Program-made: the position numbers and the translations under genes
Source of the DNA: a bacterium
Lineage (GTDB): Bacteria; Actinomycetota; Acidimicrobiia; Spongiisociales; Spongiisociaceae
Reading direction: 5' to 3'
Assembly: GCA_028821265.1 (NCBI GenBank)
Contig: JAPPGU010000029.1
Location: 1-64,000 of the forward strand
DNA length: 64,000 bases
Shown here: piece by piece, positions 16,880 to 25,679 of the stretch
Position numbering within the stretch: the first letter of the stretch is position 1
Layout of the letters: every line of letters begins with the position of its first letter
Notes under the pieces: generated by a model
What the model was told of the DNA's origin: nothing
The model's database searches: none
Seen by the model: only the letters and a program-made list of their open reading frames with translations

Positions 16880-18022
16880 TCAGAAGCGGTCGGGGGCGAA
16901 GGGGGTCAGGTCGACCTCGGGGGTGCGGTCCAGCGCCAACTGGGCCAGCACGCGGCCCATGAGCGGGCCCGCCGTCAGGCCCATGTGGGGATAGACGCCG
17001 ACCACGAGGCCGGGCGGGCCGACCTTGCCGATGATCGGGGACAGGTCCGGGGTGGCCAGGCCGCGTCCGGGCCAGGTGCGTATCAGGCGGACTCCGGCCA
17101 GCGACGGCACGACCCGCAGCGCCACCTTCATGTTGGCGACCAGGTTGCGGGGATTGACCCTGTTGTGGCCGGTCACGGGGTCGAGGTCCGATGACCAGCC
17201 GCCGCCGATCAGCAAAGTCCCGGCTTTGGCCTGCTTGAAGGTCAACTGGCCGCCTGCGAAGTAGACCAGGTGGTGGACCATCGGAGCCAGGGGTTCGGTC
17301 GCGCCGACCTGGGCCGGATCGTCGGAGATGGCCAGGTCACCACCCCACATCGAGGCGAACCGGTTGAGGTCGTTGCCCGTAACCAGCACCACCCGGCCGG
17401 CACTCACCTGACCGACGGGCGTGGAGGCGGTGAAGGTGCCGTCATGCCACTCCAGCCCGATCACCTCGGCGCCGGTCCGGATGACCGCTCCCCTGGACAC
17501 GGCGGCGCGGGCGAATGCGGGCGCCGCCAGCATCGAGTTGACCTTCCCCTCCACCCGGGTGAGCTGGGCGCCCACCATCGACTCGGACACGTAGGGAGCG
17601 ATCCGCTGGAGGTCTGCAGGCCCGAGGAGGTCGGATTCCACGCCGGCGGACCGCTCGATGGCGACCTTCCGCTCTATGTCCCCCATCTGCTCGGAGGTCT
17701 CGGCGATGAGGAGGCCCCCGTTGAGCGAGACCTCCAGGTCGGTGTCCAGCACATCGCTCAGATCCCTCCACATCTCCAGGGAGTCGGCCAGGAAACGAAG
17801 GGCCGGCAGGAAGCCGCGGGCCCATTCCTCACCGAATTCCAGGAAGGAGGAATGCTGGATCTGGCCGTGAAGGCTGCCTGCGTTCCTCCCCGACGCCTGG
17901 GTATTGAGGTCAAACTGCTCCAGCAGTAGCACCTCGGCGCCATACCCGGCCAGGTGCCAGGCCGTCGCACAACCCGTCACTCCCCCGCCGATCACGAGAA
18001 CGTCCCAGGTGCGGCCTGCCAT
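16880..18022 (-). CDS. DAO-family FAD-dependent amino-acid oxidase/dehydrogenase
   Basis: A 380-residue FAD oxidoreductase of the D-amino-acid oxidase/sarcosine oxidase beta/HcnC family. VLVIGGGVTGCATAWHLA (residues 9-26) is the dinucleotide motif, LEQFDLNTQASGRNAGSLHG carries the conserved ASGRNAG FAD loop, and the C-terminal GLATPDLSPIIG and HMGLTAGPLMG close the FAD domain. Length matches HcnC and glycine oxidase. Its natural partner could be the HcnAB-like fusion at 2208-3935, though another operon lies between. It begins 6 bases after the CoA-transferase pair, implying joint expression with that pair. The substrate is probably an N-substituted glycine, proline derivative or D-amino acid. 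Confidence 0.85.
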   Translation of the reverse strand: MAGRTWDVLVIGGGVTGCATAWHLAGYGAEVLLLEQFDLNTQASGRNAGSLHGQIQHSSFLEFGEEWARGFLPALRFLADSLEMWRDLSDVLDTDLEVSLNGGLLIAETSEQMGDIERKVAIERSAGVESDLLGPADLQRIAPYVSESMVGAQLTRVEGKVNSMLAAPAFARAAVSRGAVIRTGAEVIGLEWHDGTFTASTPVGQVSAGRVVLVTGNDLNRFASMWGGDLAISDDPAQVGATEPLAPMVHHLVYFAGGQLTFKQAKAGTLLIGGGWSSDLDPVTGHNRVNPRNLVANMKVALRVVPSLAGVRLIRTWPGRGLATPDLSPIIGKVGPPGLVVGVYPHMGLTAGPLMGRVLAQLALDRTPEVDLTPFAPDRF

Positions 18023-18028
18023 ATTGTT

Positions 18029-18793
18029 CTAGGACCGGCTGATGAGGTCCCGGAGCACCGCCAACTCCTCACTGGTCGGGGCGTCCGTCACCTCGAGGGG
18101 TGAGGCCACTCGGAGCGGCCACTGGGTCTGATCCTGGACATCCCGAACGTCGACACCCGGATGTACCGCCACGAGAGTCAACTCGTCGTCCTGTGGATCG
18201 GGCCTCAGTATCCCCAGATCGGTAATGACGTTGATCGGCCCTGCTCCCCGGAAACCGAGTCGGGATCTGGTTTCGGGCGCCGGACCCAGGCCGACCGAGG
18301 TCACGAAGTCGACCCGTGGCACGAAGGCCCGCCGGGCATGGCGCATGATCACCGTCACCTCGCGGCAGTGGGCGGCGATCTCGGGAGCACCTCCCGCCCC
18401 GGGAAGGCGCACCTTCGGCTGGTGGTAGTCGGGGCCTATCACGGTGGTGTTCAGGTTGCCGAACCGGTCGATCTGGGCAGCGGACAGGTAGCCGACGTCG
18501 ATGTGCCCGCCCTGCAGCCAGTAGTTGAATATCTCGGGAACGGAAACTACCGAGTCGGCGGTCTCGGCCAACTCGCCATCGCCGATTGAGAGCGGTAAGC
18601 GGTAGGGCTTGGCGCCGAGCGCCCCTGCTTCGTAGATGAGGAACAGGTTCGGCGCGTGGGTGTTCCGGGCCAGATTCGCAACCGTGCTGGGGATTCCGAT
18701 GCCCACGAAACAGGACATTCCGTCACGGAGAAGACGGGATGCCACCACGGACATGATCTCGGCAGCGGTCCACGCCGGCGTGCGGTCCGCCAC
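18029..18793 (-). CDS. CoA-transferase family I, beta subunit
   Basis: A 254-residue beta subunit of a two-subunit CoA-transferase (glutaconate/3-oxoacid type). FVGIGIPSTVANLA opens the domain, and LIYEAGALGAKP contains the Glu that in this family attacks the acyl-CoA. VGYLSAAQIDRFGNLNTTV and RLPGAGGAPEIAA are conserved blocks. The GTG start at 18793 follows the alpha-subunit stop by 3 bases, with GGGAG upstream. It resembles glutaconate CoA-transferase and IpdB-type proteins more than ketoacid transferases, but the substrate is open. Confidence 0.88.
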   Translation of the reverse strand: MADRTPAWTAAEIMSVVASRLLRDGMSCFVGIGIPSTVANLARNTHAPNLFLIYEAGALGAKPYRLPLSIGDGELAETADSVVSVPEIFNYWLQGGHIDVGYLSAAQIDRFGNLNTTVIGPDYHQPKVRLPGAGGAPEIAAHCREVTVIMRHARRAFVPRVDFVTSVGLGPAPETRSRLGFRGAGPINVITDLGILRPDPQDDELTLVAVHPGVDVRDVQDQTQWPLRVASPLEVTDAPTSEELAVLRDLISRS

Positions 18794-18796
18794 GGT

Positions 18797-19603
18797 TCAA
18801 GCTCCCATGACGTATTCGTCCTGCCAGGCCAGGAACGCTTCCCGATCCCGGCTCACCTCGGGCCACTTGCGGTACCACGTATTGTCACGTTCGTAGTAGT
18901 CCTGCACGTAGGAGGGCCGGGCGCCCTCGGGGGACTCGCATACCGCGGTGATAGCCATGGAGGGGATGACGAAGTCGCCGGGCCTGCGCTCCAGGACATC
19001 CACAACCTCCTCCACCGTGACTACGACTCGCCGGGACGCCATGACCACCTCCCGCAATACCCCGGATATCCCCCAGACCTGCACGTTGCCGGCCCGGTCG
19101 GCCCGCTGGGCGTGAAGGATCCCCGTGTCGGGGTTGAGGGCGCGCACCGCCGCCACCGGCTCACCTGTGAACGGGCACTCCAGGAAGCGAACATGCGGGG
19201 CGATCTCGCCGAGAGAGTTCCCCAGGTAGCCCCTCATCACGGTGAACGGCATGCCCGAGGCGCCGGCAACGTACCGGTTGGTCAACCCGGCATGGCTGTG
19301 TTCCTCCAACTCGATCGGCGCCGGCCAGCCATTCTCCACCGCATCCCGGAAGCGGTACAGAGAACCCACACCGGGGTTCCCGCCCCACGAGAAGAGCAGC
19401 TTGCGCACGCATCCGGCCCCGATCAACTGGTCGTAGATGAGATCCGGCGTCAGCCTCGACACGGTCAGGTCTCGTTTCCCCTGGCGGATGATCTCGTGCC
19501 CGGCGGCAAACGGGATCAGATGGGTGAAGCCTTCCAGGGCGACGGTGTCCCCGTCCTGCACGTATCTTGAAATGGCTTCGCTGAGACCCAGGTGTTCGGC
19601 CAT
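18797..19603 (-). CDS. CoA-transferase family I, alpha subunit
   Basis: A 268-residue alpha subunit paired with the gene just downstream. Features are DGDTVALEGFTHLIPFAAGHEIIRQ at the N-terminus, LTPDLIYDQLIGAG, the SWGGNPGVGSLYRFRDA loop, which marks the glutaconate/IpdA branch, and RADRAGNVQVWG. It is the first gene of the co-directional set CoA-transferase alpha, beta, DAO-family oxidase, racemase family (19603 down to 16111), which looks like one transcript activating a carboxylic acid left after oxidative deamination. Confidence 0.87.
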   Translation of the reverse strand: MAEHLGLSEAISRYVQDGDTVALEGFTHLIPFAAGHEIIRQGKRDLTVSRLTPDLIYDQLIGAGCVRKLLFSWGGNPGVGSLYRFRDAVENGWPAPIELEEHSHAGLTNRYVAGASGMPFTVMRGYLGNSLGEIAPHVRFLECPFTGEPVAAVRALNPDTGILHAQRADRAGNVQVWGISGVLREVVMASRRVVVTVEEVVDVLERRPGDFVIPSMAITAVCESPEGARPSYVQDYYERDNTWYRKWPEVSRDREAFLAWQDEYVMGA

Positions 19604-19792
19604 ACCTCGAAGTTCGGCTCGGCAACATCCCGCCCGCCGCCCGGCGCCTCGGGCCGGAGATCAGGTGGGTGGCGGTCATGTTAGGCGCCGCGCGGGCCGG
19701 CCCGGCACCAGACCCGTAGGAAGCGGGAGTCAGATGAAGGCAAGGGCCACTCCAGTTACGACCGCGCGTCCCGTCCACCTCGACGACCTGCG

Positions 19793-19809
19793 CCCGGCGT
19801 CGCGCCGGG
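19793..19809 (-). terminator. GC-rich hairpin after the SDR gene
   Basis: CCCGGCG and CGCCGGG form a perfect 7-bp stem with a 3-base loop, starting 7 bases beyond the SDR stop. There is no clear T tract, so it may be a weak or factor-assisted terminator. The rest of the 19604-19815 gap shows nothing else. Confidence 0.4.
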
Positions 19810-19815
19810 GCTGAC

Positions 19816-20631
19816 CTACCTGGCTGTGTAGCCGCCGTCGACGGTAAGCACCGAGCCCGTCATCCACTCGCTCTCGTCCGAAGCCAGGAAGGCCACAGCC
19901 GAGGCGACATCGGAGACCGTTCCGAGGCGGGGCCAGGGAGTCAGATCGTGTTCGGGATTGTTCCCCATGACCGACCGTGACAGGGAAGTCTCGACAAAGC
20001 CGGGAGAGACCGCGTTGACGCGGATCCGCTCGTCGGCGTAGTCGATGGCCAACTGCCGGGTGAGCCCTACCACCGCTCCCTTGGAGGCGGAGTAGGCAGG
20101 CTCCGCGGCCAACCCGACCATCCCGGCGATGGATGCGATGTTGACGATGCTCCCGCCCGACCCTGTTTGCACCATGTTGCCGATCGCCACTTTGCATCCG
20201 AGCCAGACTCCTTTGAGGTTGATGGCGATCGTCGAGTCGAACTCTGCCTCGGTCTCATCGAGGATCGTCCGGTGGCCGTGCCAGATCCCTGCGTTGTTGA
20301 CCATGATGTCCAGCCCGCCGAGTTCCGTTGCCGCGGTAGCGGCCGCGGCCTTCATGTCCGACGACCGGCTCACGTCGGTCTCCACGAAGACCGCCTCTCC
20401 CCCGGCGGTACGGATCAGATCCACGGTCGATGCGTGGCCGCCGTCCTCATGAACCCCGTCACGGGGATGCGGACGGAGATCCGCCACCAGGACCCGGGCA
20501 CCCTCACCGGCCATGCGGCGGGCGACGGCCCTGCCGATCCCGGAGCTCGCGCCGGTCACCACGGCAACCTTGCCCTCGAGACGCCGAGCGGCTCGCGGCT
20601 CGGAGGCGTTACCCGGCACGTCCTCGATCAC
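19816..20631 (-). CDS. Short-chain dehydrogenase/reductase
   Basis: A 271-residue classical SDR. VVTGASSGIGRAVA (about 26-39) is the TGxxxGxG cofactor site, NNAGIWHG the NNAG motif, a Ser in NIASIAGMVG precedes the active-site Tyr and Lys of AYSASKGAV, and VSPGFVETSL follows. VLVADLRPH after strand 2 carries an Asp, favouring NAD(H). The C-terminus ends DGGYTAR, as in many 3-oxoacyl-reductase/glucose-dehydrogenase-like SDRs. The start is GTG 20631. It lies 76 bases downstream of the PPK2 gene. The substrate cannot be assigned. Confidence 0.9.
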   Translation of the reverse strand: MIEDVPGNASEPRAARRLEGKVAVVTGASSGIGRAVARRMAGEGARVLVADLRPHPRDGVHEDGGHASTVDLIRTAGGEAVFVETDVSRSSDMKAAAATAATELGGLDIMVNNAGIWHGHRTILDETEAEFDSTIAINLKGVWLGCKVAIGNMVQTGSGGSIVNIASIAGMVGLAAEPAYSASKGAVVGLTRQLAIDYADERIRVNAVSPGFVETSLSRSVMGNNPEHDLTPWPRLGTVSDVASAVAFLASDESEWMTGSVLTVDGGYTAR

Positions 20632-20707
20632 CGGTTGTCCGCGCTCGCCCGCGTGGACCGGAGACCGCCCGCCGGGAACTCGGGATCGGGAAGTGACCGG
20701 CCCGCGC

Positions 20708-21541
20708 TCAGAACCTCTCCTCGACGAAGGTCTGGTCTGTGATGGGCGGACGGACGTATCCGACCCCCGACTGGCGTTCGGGTAGCTCTATGTCGTCCCA
20801 AGGGACATCCTCATAGGGAATCTGCTCCAGGAGATGGGCGATGCAGTTCAGGCGGGCCCGCTTCTTGTTGTCGGCGTTGACCACGAACCAGGGGGCCTGC
20901 TTTATGTCGGTGTGGGCGAACAGGATGTCCTTCGCCTTGGAGAACTCAACCCACCTCGATCTGCCCTCCACGTCCACCGTCGAGAGCTTCCATCGCTTCG
21001 TCGGATCGTTGATTCGGGCCTGGAAACGACGCTCCTGTTCGGCATCGCTCACCGAGAACCAGTACTTGATCAGGATGATGCCCGACCTGATCAGCATCCG
21101 CTCGAACTCGGGACAGGAGCGCAGGAACTCGCGATATTCCTCCTGGGTACAAAAGCCCATCACCGGCTCCACCACCCCGCGGTTGTACCAACTACGGTCG
21201 AACAGGACCATCTCACCGGCGGCGGGCAGCTCGGCCACGTAGCGCTGGAACCACCACTGCGTCTTCTCCCGGTCGCTCGGCGTGCCCAGGGCAACCACTC
21301 GCACCACGCGGGGGTTGAGACGCTCGGTGATCCGTTTGATGACGCCGCCCTTTCCGGCGGCGTCGCGGCCCTCGAAGATGACCACCACCTTGAGACCCTG
21401 GTGCTTGATCCATCGCTGCAGCCGGACCAACTCCTCCTGGAGATCGGCCAGTTCCGACTCGTAGAACTTGCGCTTCAGCTTTGGTCGCGGCGGAGGGACG
21501 AAGTCGTCGGACAACCCATGGGATGGAACGCGTGCGGCCAC
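20708..21541 (-). CDS. Polyphosphate kinase 2 family protein
   Basis: A 277-residue PPK2. FEGRDAAGKGGVIKR is Walker A and FDRSWYNRGVVEPVMGF is Walker B plus lid, while DPTKRWKLS is the conserved C-terminal block. It transfers phosphate between polyphosphate and nucleoside mono- or diphosphates. Single-domain length and LYDRSWYN-type motifs fit the class I-like group, but class is not certain. The GTG at 21541 was chosen since any earlier in-frame start would run into the upstream gene; TTG 21517 is another candidate. A role in energy or nucleotide homeostasis is unrelated to the surrounding catabolic genes. Confidence 0.9.
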   Translation of the reverse strand: MAARVPSHGLSDDFVPPPRPKLKRKFYESELADLQEELVRLQRWIKHQGLKVVVIFEGRDAAGKGGVIKRITERLNPRVVRVVALGTPSDREKTQWWFQRYVAELPAAGEMVLFDRSWYNRGVVEPVMGFCTQEEYREFLRSCPEFERMLIRSGIILIKYWFSVSDAEQERRFQARINDPTKRWKLSTVDVEGRSRWVEFSKAKDILFAHTDIKQAPWFVVNADNKKRARLNCIAHLLEQIPYEDVPWDDIELPERQSGVGYVRPPITDQTFVEERF

Positions 21542-21579
21542 AGGGAAACAATAGTGAGGACTCGGCAACGAGGGCCGGC

Positions 21580-22599
21580 CTAATCGAAGGCGGACAGCAC
21601 TCCCGGAACGGCCGCCTCGAGAACTCCCGGACCGTAGCCACCTTCCTGGATGATCACCGTGGGCCGGCCCGTGCACAGCGCCAGCCCGAGCAGCGGATAG
21701 TCCTCGTCGGTGAGGGCCAGCACCCCGTCGTTGACATGGGTGTCCACACCTAGGGCCACCACCAGGAACTCGGCTCCGAAGGAATCTACGGCTTCGATGG
21801 CTTCCTCCAGGGCGGGGCGGTAAGCCGGCCAGCCGGACCCGGATGGGAGGGGAAGGTTGAGGTTGGCGCCCGACCCGGCCCCGTCTCCCCGCTCCTCGGG
21901 AAAGCCGGAGAAGAACGGGAAATGCACCTCGGGATCACCGTGGATCGAGACGGTCAGGACGTCCCCACGGTCCCAGAACACCGCCTGGGTGCCGTTGCCG
22001 TGGTGGGTGTCGACATCCACGATCGCCACCCTGGCCCCGCGCGACGCCAGCCATGCCGCCGCGAGGGCGGTGTTGTTCAGGTAGCAGTAACCGCCGAAGG
22101 TCGCCGGAGCGGCGTGGTGGCCGGGCGGGCGGCAGATGGCATAGGCGGCCTTCACCCCGTCATGGACGGCGCCGGCCGCGGCGACGGCGCTCGCCGCCGC
22201 CGAGAGCGCCGCCGGCCAGGTTCCCTCCAGGATCGGGTCGACATCGTTGGAATAAATGCCGAGTTGCGCGTCGACATGGGTAGGGTGCCGGCCCGGCAAT
22301 CCGGGAATGGGACGGATATAGGCGACCGCCTCGCCGTCGGCCGGCGCACCGGTTGCGGCCCGCCAGCGGGCGTGCGCCTCACGCAGGAACCGCAGATAGT
22401 GAGGCTGGTGGACCAGCAGCAGGTGCTGCTCGTCCAGGGAAGGAGGACGGCGGACCTCGACCGCTTCGAGGCTGCCGATGGCGGAGAGGATCCGGTCGGC
22501 CCGCGCCGCGGTCTCGGCCGGAGGCAGGAGAACGCCTCCGAAGCGGTGGGGATCGGAGGGATCGTGGAGACGGTGGTCTGGGTGGACGTAAACGAGCAC
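21580..22599 (-). CDS. Histone-deacetylase-fold amidohydrolase, acetylpolyamine type
   Basis: A 339-residue zinc hydrolase of the arginase/deacetylase superfamily. RPPGHHA, GYCYLNNTALAA, DVDTHHGNGTQ and ALGVDTHVND supply the His pair and the Asp/His/Asp zinc ligands, and EGGYGPG the transition-state Tyr. The GTG at 22599 is supported by a GGAGG five bases upstream and gives MLVYVHPDHRLHDP, exactly the family N-terminus; the size then matches acetylpolyamine amidohydrolase (about 341). Earlier in-frame starts up to 22752 have no similarity. It likely deacetylates N-acetylated polyamines or similar amides. Confidence 0.85.
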   Translation of the reverse strand: MLVYVHPDHRLHDPSDPHRFGGVLLPPAETAARADRILSAIGSLEAVEVRRPPSLDEQHLLLVHQPHYLRFLREAHARWRAATGAPADGEAVAYIRPIPGLPGRHPTHVDAQLGIYSNDVDPILEGTWPAALSAAASAVAAAGAVHDGVKAAYAICRPPGHHAAPATFGGYCYLNNTALAAAWLASRGARVAIVDVDTHHGNGTQAVFWDRGDVLTVSIHGDPEVHFPFFSGFPEERGDGAGSGANLNLPLPSGSGWPAYRPALEEAIEAVDSFGAEFLVVALGVDTHVNDGVLALTDEDYPLLGLALCTGRPTVIIQEGGYGPGVLEAAVPGVLSAFD

Positions 22600-22809
22600 G
22601 GACCCCTCCGAAACAAGCTGCCTGGCCCAGGAATCATAGGAGTTGGCGGAGTCGATCGGCCACTGCCCGCCAGGCCGGGAACACATTCCGACGTCCGGTT
22701 CGACCGGGACGTCTTCCCGGCCTCCATTGGCCGAATTGCTAGGGTTGGTCAACTGCTAATCGCTTGCGTGTTCCTCGTATGCGCGGCGCGAGAGGTAAGG
22801 AAGGAATCG
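22600..22809. other. Divergent intergenic region
   Basis: This 210-base region separates the leftward deacetylase-like gene from the rightward importer operon. The AAGGAAGGA ribosome site for the TTG at 22810 lies at its right end. I see no convincing promoter hexamers. Confidence 0.5.
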
Positions 22810-23544
22810 TTGGCCTTGGATCCGGTAATCGCCTTCGCCGAAGTAACCAAGTCCTTCGGGTCCATCGATGCCCTGGATCCCATCCGTCTCACCATCCGAA
22901 AGGGCGAGTTCGTATCCCTCGTTGGACCTTCCGGGTGCGGGAAGTCAACCGTCCTGAGGCTCGGTTCGGGACTCATCGAGCCCACAGAAGGCACGGTCAG
23001 CAGGACCTCGGACAACGTCGGCTACATCTTCCAGGAACCCACGCTGATGCCGTGGCGTACCGTGGAGCAGAACGTGACCTTCCTCGGCGAGTTGGACGGG
23101 ATGAGCCGCCAGGAAGCCAGGCGGCGCGCCGATGAGGTGCTGTCGCTGGTAGGACTCGAGGAGTTCCGCCACCACTATCCCCTGGCCCTGTCGGGCGGGA
23201 TGAAGATGCGCACCAGCATCGCCCGGTCGTTGCTGCTCGATCCCGACCTGTTCTTGTTCGACGAGCCGTTCGGCGCGCTGGACCAGATCAGCCGGGCGCG
23301 GCTCAACGCGGAGTTGTGCGCCCTGTTCTCGGAGCGAAGATTCGCGGCCCTGTTCGTCACGCATTCCGTGGACGAAGCCGTATTCCTGGCCTCCCGGCTC
23401 CTGGTGATGAGCAAGCGGCCGGGAAGGCTCGTGGCCGAGTTCGAGATCCCGTACCCGTTCCCCCGGCAGCCTGAAATCCGCTACGAGCCGGAGTTCGCAG
23501 TGCTGGCCGGCCAGGTCGCCGCCGCACTGGCGGAGGCATCATGA
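22810..23544 (+). CDS. ABC transporter ATP-binding protein (SsuB/TauB/ThiZ type)
   Basis: A 244-residue ATPase of a nitrate/sulfonate/taurine-type importer. Walker A is GPSGCGKST, the Q-loop YIFQEPTLMPWRT, the signature LSGGMKMRTSIAR and Walker B LFLFDEPFGALD, followed by VTHSVDEAV. TTG 22810 is preferred because AAGGAAGGA lies five bases upstream and the text from LDPVIAFAEV matches the family start; a GTG at 22768 is possible. It overlaps the permease by ATGA (23541-23544). Confidence 0.88.
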   Translation: MALDPVIAFAEVTKSFGSIDALDPIRLTIRKGEFVSLVGPSGCGKSTVLRLGSGLIEPTEGTVSRTSDNVGYIFQEPTLMPWRTVEQNVTFLGELDGMSRQEARRRADEVLSLVGLEEFRHHYPLALSGGMKMRTSIARSLLLDPDLFLFDEPFGALDQISRARLNAELCALFSERRFAALFVTHSVDEAVFLASRLLVMSKRPGRLVAEFEIPYPFPRQPEIRYEPEFAVLAGQVAAALAEAS

Positions 23545-24392
23545 GCGACCGGGTCGACGAGACCGCCAGCGCATCTCGCCTGGGCCTCGCCAGGATCCGG
23601 GAATTGCTCGGGGTGGCCATACCACCCGCGCTGGTGGCCCTCGGCATCATCCTCCTCTGGTACGGGATCACCCATTTCGTGCTCGAGCCCGACCGCCGCT
23701 TCCTCCTGCCGCCGCCACACGAGATTGTTCAGGAGGGGATTCTCGACGGTGAGGTCCTGGCAGAGATCCTGGGCGGCCTGTACCGGACCGCCATGGTCGC
23801 CGGGCTCGGGCTGGTGATCGCCTTCGCCCTGGGATTCTCGATGGCCCTGGTCATGAGCCAGGCGAAGTGGATCGAGCGCTCGCTCTACCCCTGGGCGGTG
23901 GTATGTCAGACGGTGCCCATCCTGGCCCTGGTCCCACTCCTCGGCTTCTGGTTCGGCTTCGGGTTGATGTCCCGGGTCACGGTTTGCGTGATCATCGCTC
24001 TCTTCCCGATCATCATCAACTCCCTGACCGGCCTGCAAGGCGCCGACCCCAGACTGCACGATCTGCTCACGCTCCACAACGCCGGCCGGTGGACCCGAGC
24101 CCTGAAGCTCCAGGTCCCGGCCGCCCGCCCGCTCATCTTCACCGGACTCAGGACCTCGGCCGGCTTGTCGGTGATCGGAGCGATCGTGGGCGACTTCTTC
24201 TTCGGTCGGGGCCAGCCCGGCCTGGGCATCCTCCTCGACCGCTACAGCCGCCGCCTTCGAAGCGAGGAGTTGCTGGCCGCGGTCATCGCTGCCTGCCTGC
24301 TAGGGGTGGTGGCGTTCTGGATTTTCGGCGTGTTGGGCCGGCGGGCGGTCGGCCATTGGGATCCGTCGTGGGCCGACGAGAAGAAGAATTAG
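23541..24392 (+). CDS. ABC transporter permease (SsuC/ThiX type)
   Basis: A 283-residue permease with about six membrane segments. The EAA-like loop near residues 165-190 (TGLQGADPRLHDLLTLHNAGRW) contacts the ATPase. AFALGFSMALVMSQ and VPLLGFWFGFGLMSRV are typical of BPD_transp_1 permeases of the sulfonate/thiamine-precursor group. It is translationally coupled to the ATPase gene, and an inverted repeat lies between it and the binding-protein gene. Confidence 0.9.
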   Translation: MSDRVDETASASRLGLARIRELLGVAIPPALVALGIILLWYGITHFVLEPDRRFLLPPPHEIVQEGILDGEVLAEILGGLYRTAMVAGLGLVIAFALGFSMALVMSQAKWIERSLYPWAVVCQTVPILALVPLLGFWFGFGLMSRVTVCVIIALFPIIINSLTGLQGADPRLHDLLTLHNAGRWTRALKLQVPAARPLIFTGLRTSAGLSVIGAIVGDFFFGRGQPGLGILLDRYSRRLRSEELLAAVIAACLLGVVAFWIFGVLGRRAVGHWDPSWADEKKN

Positions 24393-24401
24393 GCGTGCTG
24401 A

Positions 24402-24427
24402 CCCGACCATGGACGTGCTCGGTCGGG
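24402..24427 (+). terminator. Intra-operon hairpin before the binding-protein gene
   Basis: CCCGACC (24402-24408) and GGTCGGG (24421-24427) can pair around a 12-base loop between the permease stop and the binding-protein ribosome site. No T run follows. It may stabilise or partly terminate the message so that the binding protein is made in different amounts from the membrane parts. Confidence 0.35.
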
Positions 24428-24472
24428 AGCCACAACAACAGATAGTAACGGAAGATCGGAAAGGAGGCCGAC

Positions 24473-25675
24473 ATGAGAGGACAACGGATAGAGAGAAGGG
24501 CGACCACCGCGCTCGCCTTGGTCGCCGTTCTGTCGCTGGTGGCAGCGGCGTGCGGCGGCGAAGAGGAGGCCCCCGCCACAACGGCGGCACCGGCCACCAC
24601 CGCAGCACCGGCCACCACCGCAGCGCCTGCTACCACAGAGGCTGCGGCGATGACGCTGGCGGATATCTGCCCCGACCCGCTCGTGATCCAGCTCGACTGG
24701 GAACCCGAGTCGGAGCACGGCGGCATCTACCAGTTGGTCGGTCCCGGTTACGAGATCAACAACGACGCCAAGAGCGTCCGTGGTCCGCTGGTCGCGGGCG
24801 GCGAGGACACCGGCATCGACATCGAGGTGCGTATCGGTGGCTTCGCGGTCGGCTTCCAGCCGGTGCAGTCGCTGCTGTACCAGGACCAGGACATCTTCAT
24901 GGGCTTCGTCCGGGCTACCGAAGCCATGTCGACCTATGCGGATGTTCCGGTCGTGAGCGTGATGGCAACGTTCGAGAAGAGCGCCTTCGCGATCTACTGG
25001 GACCCGGAGACCTACCCGAACGTCAACGAGATCGCCGACCTCAAGGACGAGGGAGCGATCATCCTGCTCGGACGCCCGGATGTGTTCCAGGACTGGTGGG
25101 TCGCCGAGGGCATCATGGACGAGTCCCAGATGGACCTGACCGACGCGCCCAAGCCGGCTGCGTTCATCGGCGCCGGCGGCGAGGTCGCCGAGGCCGGGTT
25201 CGCCACCGCCGAGCCCTACATCTACGAGGTGGAGGTGCCCGAGTGGGGCAAGCCGGTAAGGACCCAGTTGATCCATGACACCGGCTTCGAGGAGTACTTC
25301 CAGGCGCTCGGAGTGCGGGCCGCAGATGCCACCGACCGGGCCGATTGCCTCCGGGAAGTGGTGCCCATCATCCAGCAGGCCCACGTGGACTTCCTGAACA
25401 ACCCGGATCCGACCAACCAGTTGATCCTGGAATTGGTGGACGTCTACGACACCGGATGGATCTACACCGAGGGCGTGGCCGACTTCGCGGTGTCCACGAT
25501 GCTGGAACTCGGCATCATGGGCAATGGTGACAACGACACCCTCGGCGACTTCGACATGGACCGGGTCGTCGGGCTCCTGGCGATCATCGACCAGGTCACC
25601 GAGGCGGATGTCAGCGGGCTCGCTCCGGAAGACCTCGTCACCAACGAGTTCATCGACTTCTCGATCGGCCTGTAA
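24473..25675 (+). CDS. NMT1/THI5-like ABC substrate-binding lipoprotein
   Basis: A 400-residue lipoprotein. Residues 1-27 form the signal peptide ending LVAAAC, followed by a linker with about three ATTAAP repeats. The NMT1-like domain follows (DPLVIQLDWEPESEHGGIYQLV, then GFAVGFQPVQSLLYQDQDIFMGFV). AAAGGAGG sits at a good distance before ATG 24473. The DWxPxxxHxGxY pattern is typical of binding proteins for pyrimidine-like or riboflavin/thiamine precursors and aromatic nitrogen compounds, but the ligand cannot be read. The ATPase and permease are directly upstream, and two hydrolases follow at 25680 and 26543. Confidence 0.88.
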   Translation: MRGQRIERRATTALALVAVLSLVAAACGGEEEAPATTAAPATTAAPATTAAPATTEAAAMTLADICPDPLVIQLDWEPESEHGGIYQLVGPGYEINNDAKSVRGPLVAGGEDTGIDIEVRIGGFAVGFQPVQSLLYQDQDIFMGFVRATEAMSTYADVPVVSVMATFEKSAFAIYWDPETYPNVNEIADLKDEGAIILLGRPDVFQDWWVAEGIMDESQMDLTDAPKPAAFIGAGGEVAEAGFATAEPYIYEVEVPEWGKPVRTQLIHDTGFEEYFQALGVRAADATDRADCLREVVPIIQQAHVDFLNNPDPTNQLILELVDVYDTGWIYTEGVADFAVSTMLELGIMGNGDNDTLGDFDMDRVVGLLAIIDQVTEADVSGLAPEDLVTNEFIDFSIGL

Positions 25676-25679
25676 AGAC

